From positions 1 through 56,020 of the forward strand of contig JBNKSV010000012.1 of assembly GCA_050297535.1 (NCBI GenBank): a stretch of DNA of 56,020 bases, written 5' to 3'. Below, one piece after another: positions 1 through 7,934 of the stretch; position 1 is the stretch's first letter, and each line of letters begins with the position of its first letter. The notes beneath the pieces were generated by a model. The model saw nothing but the letters and a program-made list of their open reading frames with translations. It made no database searches and was not told the DNA's origin. This DNA comes from JAAGZL01 sp050297535. GTDB taxonomy: Bacteria > Pseudomonadota > Gammaproteobacteria > Chromatiales > Chromatiaceae. Position numbers and translations under genes: made by a program.

Positions 1-396
1 CGAACCCATCAGGATGATGTCGCCCCGGCCTTTGGTCTTGAGGTGGGGCAGGAACTCGCGGATGAGCAGGATCTGGCTGGTGAGGTTCAGGTCGATCATC
101 TGCTGGATCTGTGGGGGAGAGAACTCTTCCAGGGATCCGAAACGGCCATATCCGGCGTTGCAGATGATGGCGTCTATCTCCGGGTGGTTTTTGCATAGTC
201 CGTTGATTTGTTTTGGTAGTCCATCCAGTTGCGATAGGTCGATGGCGAGCGAAGTATAGTTATCATGGGCGCTTGCATCCGCTGTTCTGCTGATGCCAAT
301 AACATGATGAGACTCGCGCAACAGCCTGTCACTTATCGCCTTGCCGATACCGCGGCTGGCGCCGGTTACCAGTATGGTCCTGTTGTTTGTTGTCAT
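1..396 (-). CDS. Short-chain dehydrogenase/reductase, N-terminal part (cut by window start)
   Basis: Reading leftward from an ATG at 396 gives 132 codons open to the window edge. The protein starts MTTNNRTILVTGASRGIG, the TGxxxGIG Rossmann dinucleotide motif of classical SDR enzymes. CNAG lies near residue 83, and the helix with a conserved Asn (LNLTSQ) follows. The last visible residues (ILMGS) lead into the strand that carries the catalytic Ser; the Tyr-x3-Lys pair lies outside the window. It is probably an NAD(P)-dependent cytosolic oxidoreductase; the substrate cannot be told from this part. It starts only 3 bp after the stop of the upstream nucleosidase-like gene, so the two are likely co-transcribed. 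Confidence 0.85.
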   Translation of the reverse strand, partial: MTTNNRTILVTGASRGIGKAISDRLLRESHHVIGISRTADASAHDNYTSLAIDLSQLDGLPKQINGLCKNHPEIDAIICNAGYGRFGSLEEFSPPQIQQMIDLNLTSQILLIREFLPHLKTKGRGDIILMGS

Positions 397-399
397 GGG

Positions 400-999
400 T
401 TATGCTCCAGCCGTTGTTAGCGTTAAAAGTTGCTCCAGCACATCTAAGCGATCTCTGATCAACTGCGACACTAGCTTGCCATTTATGTTGCTTACCGGGT
501 TGTCTCTGTTATCGGAGATCACCTTGAGGCAGTAGATTTTATCCGGGGTGGTGCATTCCAGGGCGGAACGGTAGAACCCGGCTGCCTCCATATCCACCAT
601 GCCATCCAGGCTGTAACTGGTGTCTGGTTCGGTTACTGTAAATAGTTGTTCAGAAGCTATGTTGGGCATATATTTCGGCTCCAGTATCCAGCTGTCAGCG
701 GTCGCGATATCCTTTATGCCGTTGGCGAGAAAGGCCTCTCCCAGGGTATGTTTCGGGTGGCCGGCTATGCCCAGATTGACCCAGACATCATTCGGCTTGA
801 GTCTGTTGGTCTGGTGTAGCCAGGCGGTGGCCGCGGCCGCATTTTGTGTCCCATAACCGGATATGACCAGGGAGATATGCCCGTTTCTATACAGAGGATA
901 CCGGTCATGGCCGTTATCCCTGACCAGTCCCAGGTGCTGGTTGACCGGTTTGGCCTCGGCAGGCAGGGCCAGTATCAGGTTTAGCGCGGTCTTAGTCAT
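400..999 (-). CDS. Nucleoside phosphorylase/nucleosidase-family protein
   Basis: The 199-residue protein resembles the PNP/MTAN fold: a Gly-rich N-terminal strand (LILALPAEAKP), a central WVNLGIAGHP segment, and a C-terminal VDMEAAGFYRSA motif followed by KVISDN. In MTA/SAH and futalosine nucleosidases the corresponding ME and SD residues bind the ribose and the base. The likely reaction is cleavage of an N-glycosidic bond of a purine nucleoside, but it is somewhat short for MTAN (about 230 residues) and the substrate is not assignable. It is the first gene of a two-gene minus-strand unit with the SDR downstream. An AT-rich 191-bp spacer separates it from the divergent adk. Confidence 0.7.
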   Translation of the reverse strand: MTKTALNLILALPAEAKPVNQHLGLVRDNGHDRYPLYRNGHISLVISGYGTQNAAAATAWLHQTNRLKPNDVWVNLGIAGHPKHTLGEAFLANGIKDIATADSWILEPKYMPNIASEQLFTVTEPDTSYSLDGMVDMEAAGFYRSALECTTPDKIYCLKVISDNRDNPVSNINGKLVSQLIRDRLDVLEQLLTLTTAGA

Positions 1000-1190
1000 T
1001 ATTGAGCGGAAGAAATATCATGGTGTTAACAGACCCTAATAGTGGAATATGTCTTAATCAAATGAAATAGCGTAATTGATTATCACAAAAAGCAATAGAT
1101 TGTATAAATAAACGCATTGATAAGCTTAGTTGGTTCAGGGATAAATCCTGTGGCAGACTCGGGTGATCACAATAAAGAGGAAATGCCGAT

Positions 1191-1844
1191 ATGAGAGTAA
1201 TACTGCTGGGTGGACCTGGTGCCGGTAAGGGCACTCAGGCTAATTACATCAAAGAAAAATACAACATCCCACAAATTTCTACCGGTGATATGTTGCGCGC
1301 CCACGTGAAATCAGGGAGTGAGTTGGGTGTGGCCGCTAAGAAGATCATGGATGAAGGTGGCTTGGTTTCTGATGAGATCATCATGGGCATGGTGAAAGAA
1401 CGTATAACCGAGGCGGATTGCGCCAACGGATTTCTGTTTGACGGCTTTCCGCGCACCATCCCACAGGCTGAGGCCCTGAAGCAGGCCGGGGTAGGGGTTG
1501 ATGCCGTGGTCGAGATCGACGTGCCGGATGAGGAGATCATCAAACGCATGTCCGGCCGCCGGGTACATCTGTCCTCAGGCCGTACCTACCATGTTACCTT
1601 TAACCCGCCCAAGGTTGAGGGTAAGGACGATGTGACCGGGGAAGATCTCATTCAACGAGATGACGATAAGGAAGAGACGGTTAAGGCGCGCCTCAAGGTG
1701 TATCACGACCAGACCGAGCCCCTAATAACCTTCTATTCCAAGTGGGCAGGAACTGGCGAGGACGATGCCCCGAAATACCATAAAATTGCTGGTGTTGGCG
1801 GGGTTGATGATATTCGTGACGCCATATTTGCCGCCCTTGGCTAG
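1191..1844 (+). CDS. adk: Adenylate kinase
   Basis: The enzyme interconverts ATP + AMP and 2 ADP in the cytosol. The 217-residue protein opens MRVILLGGPGAGKGT with the P-loop at residues 7-15. STGDMLR (AMP-binding part) and DGFPRT (LID-side) follow. A long-form LID domain of about 40 residues follows SGRRVHLSSGRTYH and lacks the four-Cys zinc set, as in other gammaproteobacterial long-form enzymes. Length matches E. coli Adk (214). An AGAGGA Shine-Dalgarno lies just before the ATG. A GC-rich hairpin follows the stop. Confidence 0.97.
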   Translation: MRVILLGGPGAGKGTQANYIKEKYNIPQISTGDMLRAHVKSGSELGVAAKKIMDEGGLVSDEIIMGMVKERITEADCANGFLFDGFPRTIPQAEALKQAGVGVDAVVEIDVPDEEIIKRMSGRRVHLSSGRTYHVTFNPPKVEGKDDVTGEDLIQRDDDKEETVKARLKVYHDQTEPLITFYSKWAGTGEDDAPKYHKIAGVGGVDDIRDAIFAALG

Positions 1845-1872
1845 CAGGAATTGAGCGATTTATAACACGATT

Positions 1873-1896
1873 GGGAGGGGCGGAAGCGTCCCTCCC
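1873..1896. terminator. GC-rich hairpin after adk, possible weak terminator
   Basis: GGGAGGG at 1873-1879 pairs with CCCTCCC at 1890-1896 across a 10-nt loop. An alternative pairing uses the nearby TTGGGA and TCCCAA. No T-tract follows, so intrinsic termination would be weak; it may instead stabilise the adk mRNA 3' end. Confidence 0.35.
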
Positions 1897-2007
1897 GTCC
1901 CAACCAAATGAACCTACTTCGTGATAAATCTCATTATAGAGTGTCAATTCCTATACATATTCTGCTAGAATCTCACCCTTAATTTTGTCCTAAACATGGA
2001 GCCTACC

Positions 2008-2373
2008 GTGGCAGTTGTAGCACTCACTGAAGAGAATTTTGAAGATACCGTAACCAATAATGACTTTGTGATAGTGGATTATTGGGCTCCCTGGTGTGGT
2101 CCATGTCGTTCTTTTGCGCCTACCTTTGAGAAGGTGTCTGAAGAACACGAAGATATCGTGTTTGCCAAGGTGAACACTGAAGAGCAGCAGGGGATAGCGG
2201 CGCATTTTCAGATCAGGTCGATCCCCACCCTTATGATATTTCGGGAAAAGGTGATCATATTTAGTCAGGCGGGAGCATTGCCGGAGTCAGGACTAAAAGA
2301 GCTGATTAAACGCGCCTCTGAATTGGATATGGCAGAGGTGCATCGGCAGGTTGCACAGGATCAGAATTCATAA
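2008..2373 (+). CDS. Thioredoxin-family protein
   Basis: The 121-residue protein has a thioredoxin fold: WAPWCGPC with redox Cys at residues 30 and 33, a conserved cis-Pro region (RSIPTLMIF), and a C-terminal helix. It probably acts as a cytosolic thiol-disulfide reductant or co-factor protein. An ATG four codons upstream (1996) is in frame, but GTG at 2008 has GGAG 6 nt before it, whereas nothing suitable precedes the ATG. MAVVALTEENF is also the usual thioredoxin N-terminus, so GTG is preferred. The tail (SELDMAEVHRQVAQ) extends beyond a minimal thioredoxin (about 108). It is likely monocistronic, with a candidate terminator downstream. Confidence 0.85.
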   Translation: MAVVALTEENFEDTVTNNDFVIVDYWAPWCGPCRSFAPTFEKVSEEHEDIVFAKVNTEEQQGIAAHFQIRSIPTLMIFREKVIIFSQAGALPESGLKELIKRASELDMAEVHRQVAQDQNS

Positions 2374-2449
2374 GGATGTTGCTTTATTCTGAACATCTAG
2401 TTAGCTAGGTGTCTGTAGTAAATTACATTGTCTGCAAGATTACTATGCT

Positions 2450-2480
2450 ATCAATATGTCCTTCATATTGATCGGTTTTT
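2450..2480 (+). terminator. Candidate Rho-independent terminator after the thioredoxin-family gene
   Basis: A perfect 9-bp AT-rich stem (ATCAATATG at 2450-2458 with CATATTGAT at 2464-2472, loop of 5) is followed by CGG and a run of five T. The weak A/T stem lowers confidence. Confidence 0.4.
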
Positions 2481-2630
2481 GTGTACCGCCGCATGGCGCA
2501 GGAATGAAACTTTGGTCGCTATATGGAATTATCGATTGAAGATTTTTGTGGTAAACGCTAGGTTTTAAGACATAGCAAAGTAGTAGGAATATCTTTACAT
2601 TTTTAGTTTAGGTTTGGTGGGTAAATAAGT

Positions 2631-3101
2631 ATGAGACTTTCAACAAAAGGTCGCTATGCGGTTACAGCGATGCTTGATCTGGCTCTGCACGGCGGCGACA
2701 AGGCCGTGACCTTGGCAGAGATTTCCGAAACACAGGGTATATCCCTCTCTTATCTCGAACAGTTGTTTGCAGGTCTGCGTGCCAAGGGATTGGTGAAAGG
2801 CGTGCGTGGCCCGGGTGGTGGCTATTATCTTGGGAAACCGGCTGGTGAAATCACTATAGCCAACATTATTTGCGCGGTAGACGAGTGGGTAGAATTCACC
2901 AGATGCAGCGGTAATCGCGATTGCCATGAGGGTGAGGCATGCCTGACGCACAATCTTTGGGACAAACTGAGTCAGGAGATACACGATTTTCTGAGCGGTA
3001 TATCCCTGGAAGAGCTGGTTCGCCGTGGTGGTATGGAAGTTGGTGGTTGCAACAAGGAAGATGGCGGGTGTTTTGCCCGGGCTAGGCAATCAGCTGCTTA
3101 A
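2631..3101 (+). CDS. Rrf2-family transcriptional regulator, second IscR-like protein
   Basis: The 156-residue protein is a close paralog of the isc-operon IscR at 8829. It has an N-terminal winged helix (MRLSTKGRYAVTAMLDLAL, then ISLSYLEQLF and VRGPGGGY) and keeps Cys92, Cys98, Cys104 and His107, exactly the E. coli IscR [2Fe-2S] ligand positions. It should therefore bind a cluster and sense Fe-S status. It ends with extra cysteines (VGGCNKEDGGC) absent from the other copy. It stands alone after a 257-bp gap and 45 bp before prmB. No clear IscR-type operator is visible upstream. Its targets are unknown; hemN downstream, an Fe-S enzyme gene, is a possible one. Confidence 0.88.
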   Translation: MRLSTKGRYAVTAMLDLALHGGDKAVTLAEISETQGISLSYLEQLFAGLRAKGLVKGVRGPGGGYYLGKPAGEITIANIICAVDEWVEFTRCSGNRDCHEGEACLTHNLWDKLSQEIHDFLSGISLEELVRRGGMEVGGCNKEDGGCFARARQSAA

Positions 3102-3146
3102 GGCGCATAAAATCAAAGACCCTGGCGCAGATATCACAGTCAATCT

Positions 3147-4064
3147 ATGAGCTGGGATACCGAGCAACTGGAAACCGTACTGGATTTTATCCGTTGGGGT
3201 GCCAGTCGCTTTTCTGCCGAGGGTCTTTATTTTGGTCATGGCACGGACAACGCGCTGGATGAGTCTGCGGCCTTGGTGCTGCATGCATTGAGCCTGCGGC
3301 ATGATCTACCGCCTGCATATCTCCAAAGTAGACTCACCTCCGATGAGAAAGTGCGTATTCTGGATTTGTTCCGGCGGCGTGTGGAGGAGCGTCTTCCTGC
3401 AGCTTATCTGACCCACGAGGCATTTTTTGCCGGTCTCGAGTTTTATGTGGACGAGAACGTGCTGGTGCCGCGTTCACCCATCGCCGAGTTGATAGAAAAC
3501 GGCTTTGCGCCCTGGATAGATCCGGACCTGGTGGTTAGGGTCTTGGATATGTGTACCGGCAGCGGCTGTATAGGCATCGCCTGTGCCTACAGCTTCCCGC
3601 AGGCAGAGGTGGATCTGGTCGATGTCTCGCCCGGGGCCATTCAGGTGGCGGAGAAAAACATCCACCAACATGGGTTGCAGGGTCGAGTTACTGCCATCCA
3701 GTCAGATCTGTTCGCATCTTTGGGTGCAAACAGATACGACATCATTGTCAGCAATCCCCCCTATGTAAGCCATGCCGAGATGCAGGATCTTCCGCAGGAA
3801 TATCTGAATGAACCGGCGTTGGGGTTAGAGGCCGGCGAGGCCGGGCTGGATATCATTATTCCTCTGCTGCAACAGGCCTCCAGCTATCTGCAGCCAGATG
3901 GTATTATGGTGGCCGAGGTTGGATTGAGCGCCGAGGCATTGCAGGAACGTTTTCCCCAGGTGCCGTTTCTTTGGTTGCAATTTGAGCGTGGCGGGGAAGG
4001 GGTGTTCATGCTGACGGCGGAGCAGTTGCTACAATACAGACCGGTTTTTCTGGGGGGCGGATAG
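3147..4064 (+). CDS. prmB: Ribosomal protein uL3 glutamine N5-methyltransferase
   Basis: This SAM-dependent methyltransferase is predicted to methylate a Gln of ribosomal protein L3. The 305-residue protein has an N-terminal helical domain, the SAM loop VLDMCTGSGCIGIACA (about residues 132-147), and the catalytic NPPY at 203-206. NPPY is followed by VSHAEMQDLPQEYLNEP, characteristic of PrmB rather than PrmC; E. coli PrmB is 310 residues. The start ATG lacks a strong Shine-Dalgarno. A small unknown gene follows 2 bp after its stop, then hemN, so the three probably form one operon. Confidence 0.92.
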   Translation: MSWDTEQLETVLDFIRWGASRFSAEGLYFGHGTDNALDESAALVLHALSLRHDLPPAYLQSRLTSDEKVRILDLFRRRVEERLPAAYLTHEAFFAGLEFYVDENVLVPRSPIAELIENGFAPWIDPDLVVRVLDMCTGSGCIGIACAYSFPQAEVDLVDVSPGAIQVAEKNIHQHGLQGRVTAIQSDLFASLGANRYDIIVSNPPYVSHAEMQDLPQEYLNEPALGLEAGEAGLDIIIPLLQQASSYLQPDGIMVAEVGLSAEALQERFPQVPFLWLQFERGGEGVFMLTAEQLLQYRPVFLGGG

Positions 4065-4066
4065 TT

Positions 4067-4396
4067 ATGGCGGTTCAACGTGCGCGTACTGCACAGGAGT
4101 ATGCTGACTGGGTAAAACATGCCAAGTTTGAGGTGGAAGACCTGCGGGAGTGCCTGTTGTATGACATGGAAGAGATCGGCGAGACCGGTCGCTTCCCGGT
4201 TTTTCTGGATGCCCTGGCCCAGAGCATAGATGAGATCTACCAGTCCATGTGCAATGGCACCTACACCTTCGGACGGGAAGACTTGCCGTTTGTGGAGATC
4301 CTGGATCGGCACGCCAACGACATCCCTTTCTATCTGTTGTTACGGCAGATAAACGAGACCCATCGTTATGGGTTGGACGTAGACGTAGATAATTAG
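4067..4396 (+). CDS. Conserved-looking small protein of unknown function
   Basis: The 109-residue acidic protein has no recognised domain. It appears largely helical (for example VEDLRECLLYDMEEIGE, LDALAQSIDEIYQSM) with no signal peptide or membrane segment. It is supported as real by a strong purine-rich RBS (GGGGGGCGGA), a start 2 bp after prmB, a stop about 20 bp before hemN, and codon use like its neighbours. The position between prmB and hemN suggests co-transcription, but I cannot infer a function. Confidence 0.75.
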   Translation: MAVQRARTAQEYADWVKHAKFEVEDLRECLLYDMEEIGETGRFPVFLDALAQSIDEIYQSMCNGTYTFGREDLPFVEILDRHANDIPFYLLLRQINETHRYGLDVDVDN

Positions 4397-4415
4397 AACC
4401 TTTTTGGGGGATTGC

Positions 4416-5801
4416 ATGGACCAGACACTGGTTTTTGATCAGACGCTGATTGAGAAGTACGACTACGCGGGTCCGCGCTATACCTCATATCCAACAGCGC
4501 CTCAATTTCACGAGGAGTTTGGTGAGCAGCAGTATCGTGAAGTGGCGGCCAAGACCAATGCGGAAGGCAATCCACTATCCCTCTATTTCCACATCCCGTT
4601 TTGCGACACGGTATGTTTCTACTGCGCCTGTAACAAGGTAGTGACCAAAGATCGCGCTCAGGCCCAACCATATCTGCAACGCCTGTATAAAGAGATCGCC
4701 ATGCAGGGTGAGCTGTTTGATCGCAGCAGGAGAGTGGAGCAGTTGCACTGGGGCGGTGGTACCCCGACCTTCATCAGTCACGAGCAGATGCGGGAGTTGA
4801 TGCGGGTAACCGGAGAGCACTTCAACCTGGCGGATGACGACAGCGGGGAATACTCCATCGAGATCGACCCGCGCGAGGCCACGCCGGACACCATCGCCTT
4901 GCTGCGCGAGATCGGCTTCAATCGCATGAGCCTGGGGGTGCAGGACTTTGACGACAAGGTGCAGCGCGCGGTAAACCGTGTCCAATCGGAACAGCAAACC
5001 ATGGCGGTGCTGCAAGCCGCGCGGGAAGAAGGTTTCCGCTCCATAAGTATCGACCTGATCTATGGGTTGTCTTTCCAGACAGTGGATAGTTTCGCCAAGA
5101 CCCTGGATCGGATCATAGAGGTGGGTCCGGATCGTCTCTCGGTCTTTAACTATGCCCATCTGCCCAAGATGTTTATGCCGCAGCGTCGGATCAACGAAGA
5201 AGATCTGCCGTCGCCCCAGGAGAAGTTGGACATCCTCAAGATGACCATTGAGCGCCTGACCGCGGCGGGGTATGTCTTTATCGGCATGGATCACTTCGCT
5301 CGTCCGGACGATGAGCTGGCCAAGGCCCAGCGTGACGGCACCCTGTACCGTAACTTCCAAGGATATTCCACCCATTCCAGTTGTGATCTGGTGGCGATGG
5401 GAGTCACCTCCATCAGCATGGTCGGTGCTACCTACTGTCAGAACGTGCGGACTATGGATGAGTATTCCCTGGAGATTGATGCCGGTCGCCTACCGATATT
5501 TCGCGGAATCGAACTGAACGCAGATGATCAACTCAGGCGCGATGTCATCACCCGCCTGATCTGTCATTTTAGATTGGATTACGCAGCTGTGGAGCAGTCC
5601 TGGGGTATCAACTTCAAAGACTATTTTGCCGATGCGTTAAAGCGCCTGGAGGTCATGCAGCAAGATGGTTTGTTGGAGGTGGATGACGGAGGAATCCGGG
5701 TGCTGCCACGCGGTCGTCTGCTGATCAGGAATATCTGTATGGAGTTCGACAAGTATCTGCCTCCGGCCTCACAGCAGAGAAACTTTTCCCGCGTTATCTA
5801 G
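4416..5801 (+). CDS. hemN: Oxygen-independent coproporphyrinogen III oxidase
   Basis: This radical-SAM enzyme decarboxylates coproporphyrinogen III to protoporphyrinogen IX without O2, in heme synthesis. The 461-residue protein carries Cys63-x3-Cys67-x2-Cys70 (FCDTVCFYC) plus Cys72, the [4Fe-4S]/SAM motif. GGGTPTF and the HemN-specific C-terminal domain follow. Length matches E. coli HemN (457). The ATG at 4416 with GGGGGA just upstream is chosen over an in-frame TTG at 4404. It is probably the last gene of the prmB operon. Its stop is 3 bp from the stop of a convergent small gene. Confidence 0.96.
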   Translation: MDQTLVFDQTLIEKYDYAGPRYTSYPTAPQFHEEFGEQQYREVAAKTNAEGNPLSLYFHIPFCDTVCFYCACNKVVTKDRAQAQPYLQRLYKEIAMQGELFDRSRRVEQLHWGGGTPTFISHEQMRELMRVTGEHFNLADDDSGEYSIEIDPREATPDTIALLREIGFNRMSLGVQDFDDKVQRAVNRVQSEQQTMAVLQAAREEGFRSISIDLIYGLSFQTVDSFAKTLDRIIEVGPDRLSVFNYAHLPKMFMPQRRINEEDLPSPQEKLDILKMTIERLTAAGYVFIGMDHFARPDDELAKAQRDGTLYRNFQGYSTHSSCDLVAMGVTSISMVGATYCQNVRTMDEYSLEIDAGRLPIFRGIELNADDQLRRDVITRLICHFRLDYAAVEQSWGINFKDYFADALKRLEVMQQDGLLEVDDGGIRVLPRGRLLIRNICMEFDKYLPPASQQRNFSRVI

Positions 5802-5804
5802 CCT

Positions 5805-6062
5805 TTATCCGGCGGCCCTGCGCAGGGCAGGGAATTCTATGATCTCGCTATCCTGCATATCGGTAGATGCCACGCGGCGCTTGTTGCGCGCCTTTGTGTT
5901 CTCATGGTTAGCCGGGTAGATTTCAACAATCTCAAAACCGCCATCTGTCGGCCGGAATCCCGACTCAAGAGAGTATTCGCACATAGAGTCGAGGACATCC
6001 CGCATAATCATCTCCAGTGCGCGGTCACTTACCACAGTTGAAGTCGTTTTTTCGTTCGCCAT
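5805..6062 (-). CDS. Small protein of unknown function, convergent with hemN
   Basis: This 85-residue ORF (89 if the upstream ATG at 6074 is used) encodes a soluble protein starting MANEKTTSTVVSDRALEMI. It has a basic patch (KARNKRR) near residue 60 and no recognised domain. The inner ATG is preferred because AGGTGG lies about 10 nt before it. It ends 3 bp from the hemN stop in convergent orientation. Codon use looks ordinary for the region, which argues that it is real. Function unknown. Confidence 0.6.
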   Translation of the reverse strand: MANEKTTSTVVSDRALEMIMRDVLDSMCEYSLESGFRPTDGGFEIVEIYPANHENTKARNKRRVASTDMQDSEIIEFPALRRAAG

Positions 6063-6192
6063 GAGAGCATCCACCTGTTGTTGTGCTGTTCACTACTGCT
6101 AGCGGCCTGAAGTGGGTGAACTTTAACTAAGGGATGAAATAGGATTTTAGGTACTCAGGATATGCGCGTTTGCGGATGTGGGTCTTGAGCCG

Positions 6193-6255
6193 TAGGAGCC
6201 CACTCCTGTGGGCGATTTGGTTTGGTGCTTAATCGCCCACAGGAGTGGGCTCCTA
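6193..6255. repeat. GTAG-type REP palindrome, full inverted pair
   Basis: A perfect 25-bp inverted repeat (6193-6217 with 6231-6255) has a 13-nt loop. Each arm is itself a hairpin: (G)TAGGAGCCCAC, TCCT loop, GTGGGCGAT. Related copies occur at 15494-15558 and 46407-46432. The 5' GTAG next to a small hairpin is the layout of REP elements mobilised by RAYT transposases. It lies between the small unknown gene and the 3' end of suhB, where it could also stop transcription. Confidence 0.85.
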
Positions 6256-6262
6256 AATGGAT

Positions 6263-7060
6263 TTAATATCTGATGTGCTCGTTCAGATGCGGTTTGATCA
6301 ACCTCAACATGGCGTCATGGGTCTTGAGTCCGCCGCCTATCACATTGCCTGACTCCAGATAGCGGTCACCGCCTCCGATGTCGGTGACAACTCCTCCGGC
6401 CTCTTTCACCAACAGGGCACCGGCGGCGAAGTCCCATTCCGATAGCCCCAGTTCCCAGAATCCATCCAGTCTGCCAGCGGCCACATAGGCAAAGTCCAGG
6501 GCGGCGGATCCGGGACGGCGGATACCGGCGGTGTCTTTTATCATGTCCCGGAACATGGCCAGGTAGGCATCTAACTGGCTGTGATCGCGGTATGGGAAGC
6601 CGGTTCCGATAAGTGCGCCTTCCAACCCCTTGCGCTGGGTAACGCGGATGCGGCGATCATTGAGAAAGGCTCCGGAACCGCGGGTGGCGCTGAACAGCTC
6701 TTCACGCAGGGGATCGTAGATGACGCCATGTTCCAGTTGTCCTTGATACTTCAGGGCGATGGAGATGGCGAAATGCGGCTGCCCATGCAGATAGTTGGTG
6801 GTCCCGTCCAGGGGGTCAATCACCCACTGATAGTCGTTACCTTTATGGTTGCCGCTCTCTTCGCCCAGTATAGAGTGGTCCGGATAGGACTTGCGAAGGA
6901 CCTCGATGATGGCGTCTTCGGCCGCCTTGTCCACCTCGGAGACGAAGTCGTTCTTACTCTTTTCCGTAACGGTCAGGGTGTCGGTGTGCTCGAAATAGCG
7001 TATCAGGATGTTGCCTGCGCTACGGGCGGCGCGGATTGCGATGTTGATCATTGGATGCAT
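6263..7060 (-). CDS. suhB: Inositol-1-monophosphatase family protein
   Basis: This is a Mg-dependent phosphatase of inositol-1-phosphate; in E. coli SuhB also binds RNA polymerase and takes part in rRNA antitermination. The 265-residue protein starts MHPMINIAIRAARSAGN, almost as in E. coli SuhB (267). Metal ligands are visible in GEES, IDPLDGTTNY and the late WDFAAGALL. The ATG at 7060 is chosen over one three codons upstream by this comparison. It is divergent from trmJ across 88 bp, the usual gammaproteobacterial arrangement next to isc. Confidence 0.95.
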   Translation of the reverse strand: MHPMINIAIRAARSAGNILIRYFEHTDTLTVTEKSKNDFVSEVDKAAEDAIIEVLRKSYPDHSILGEESGNHKGNDYQWVIDPLDGTTNYLHGQPHFAISIALKYQGQLEHGVIYDPLREELFSATRGSGAFLNDRRIRVTQRKGLEGALIGTGFPYRDHSQLDAYLAMFRDMIKDTAGIRRPGSAALDFAYVAAGRLDGFWELGLSEWDFAAGALLVKEAGGVVTDIGGGDRYLESGNVIGGGLKTHDAMLRLIKPHLNEHIRY

Positions 7061-7148
7061 GGGCGGCAAAGATACAACAAGCGCAAGCCGGTTAAAAGCT
7101 TTTTCCGTAGGGCGACTTCACACGGCTTATGTTGTAATCTTCGCCCCC

Positions 7149-7889
7149 ATGCTCAGCAATATCAGAATAGTCTTGATTGGCACCACCCATCCCGGAAATA
7201 TCGGCGCGGTTGCCCGCGCCATGAAGAATATGTGCCTGACGCAGTTGTATCTGGTACAGCCAAAAACATATCCCAGCGCCGAGGCCACCGACCGGGCATC
7301 CGGGGCGGATGATCTGCTGCAACGGGCCAGGGTCTGCGCAACCCTGGATGAGGCATTACATGGTTGCCGCATGGTGGTGGGGGCTAGTGCACGGCTGCGC
7401 AGTGTGGATTGGCCACAGGTTGATCCTAAGGAGTGCGCCCAGCGAGTATTGGCAGAGGCGCAGCATGGCGAGGTGGCGCTCATCTTCGGTCGGGAGAGCT
7501 CGGGCCTGTCCAATTCCGAACTGGACCGCTGTCATCTGCTGGCCCATATCCCGGCTAACGAGGAGTACAGTTCTCTGAATTTGTCCCAGGCGGTGCAGGT
7601 GCTGGTCTATGAACTGCACATGGCGTCCTTGGGGGCAGATCTGGCGCAGCCGGAGCGTCAGGATGTGGCGACGGCAGAGGAGTTGGAGGGGTTGTTCCGG
7701 CATTTGGGGCAGGCGATGGAGGATATCGGTTTCTCCGATCCTCGTCAGTCGGACAAGCTGCAACGGCGCTTGCGGAGGTTGTTCTTCCGGGCCAGACCGG
7801 ATCGGGATGAGATCAATATCCTGCGCGGCATCCTAAGCGCGGCCCAGGGGAGCAAGTCCGGGAGAACAACTGGTAAGGATGAGCAATAA
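7149..7889 (+). CDS. trmJ: tRNA (cytidine/uridine-2'-O-)-methyltransferase
   Basis: This SPOUT-class enzyme methylates the ribose at position 32 of tRNA. The 246-residue length equals E. coli TrmJ. Features are MLSNIRIVLIGTTHPGNIGA at the N-terminus, the SAM-knot residues LIFGRESSGLSN, and NLSQAVQVLVYEL. The open frame extends further upstream into suhB, but the ATG at 7149 matches the family start. It heads the trmJ-cysE-isc run, 45 bp before cysE. Confidence 0.95.
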   Translation: MLSNIRIVLIGTTHPGNIGAVARAMKNMCLTQLYLVQPKTYPSAEATDRASGADDLLQRARVCATLDEALHGCRMVVGASARLRSVDWPQVDPKECAQRVLAEAQHGEVALIFGRESSGLSNSELDRCHLLAHIPANEEYSSLNLSQAVQVLVYELHMASLGADLAQPERQDVATAEELEGLFRHLGQAMEDIGFSDPRQSDKLQRRLRRLFFRARPDRDEINILRGILSAAQGSKSGRTTGKDEQ

Positions 7890-7934
7890 TCTAGTAAACT
7901 TGTAAACCTTTCTTTCGGCAATACAGGTCCCAAC

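Noticed and set aside
4575..5375. 266-codon open frame on the minus strand within hemN
   Set aside because: It lies wholly inside a well-supported radical-SAM gene and has no recognisable domain; a codon-bias shadow.
7008..7148. Longer N-terminus for trmJ using the upstream open frame
   Set aside because: It would overlap suhB and its divergent control region; the ATG at 7149 gives the exact family length.
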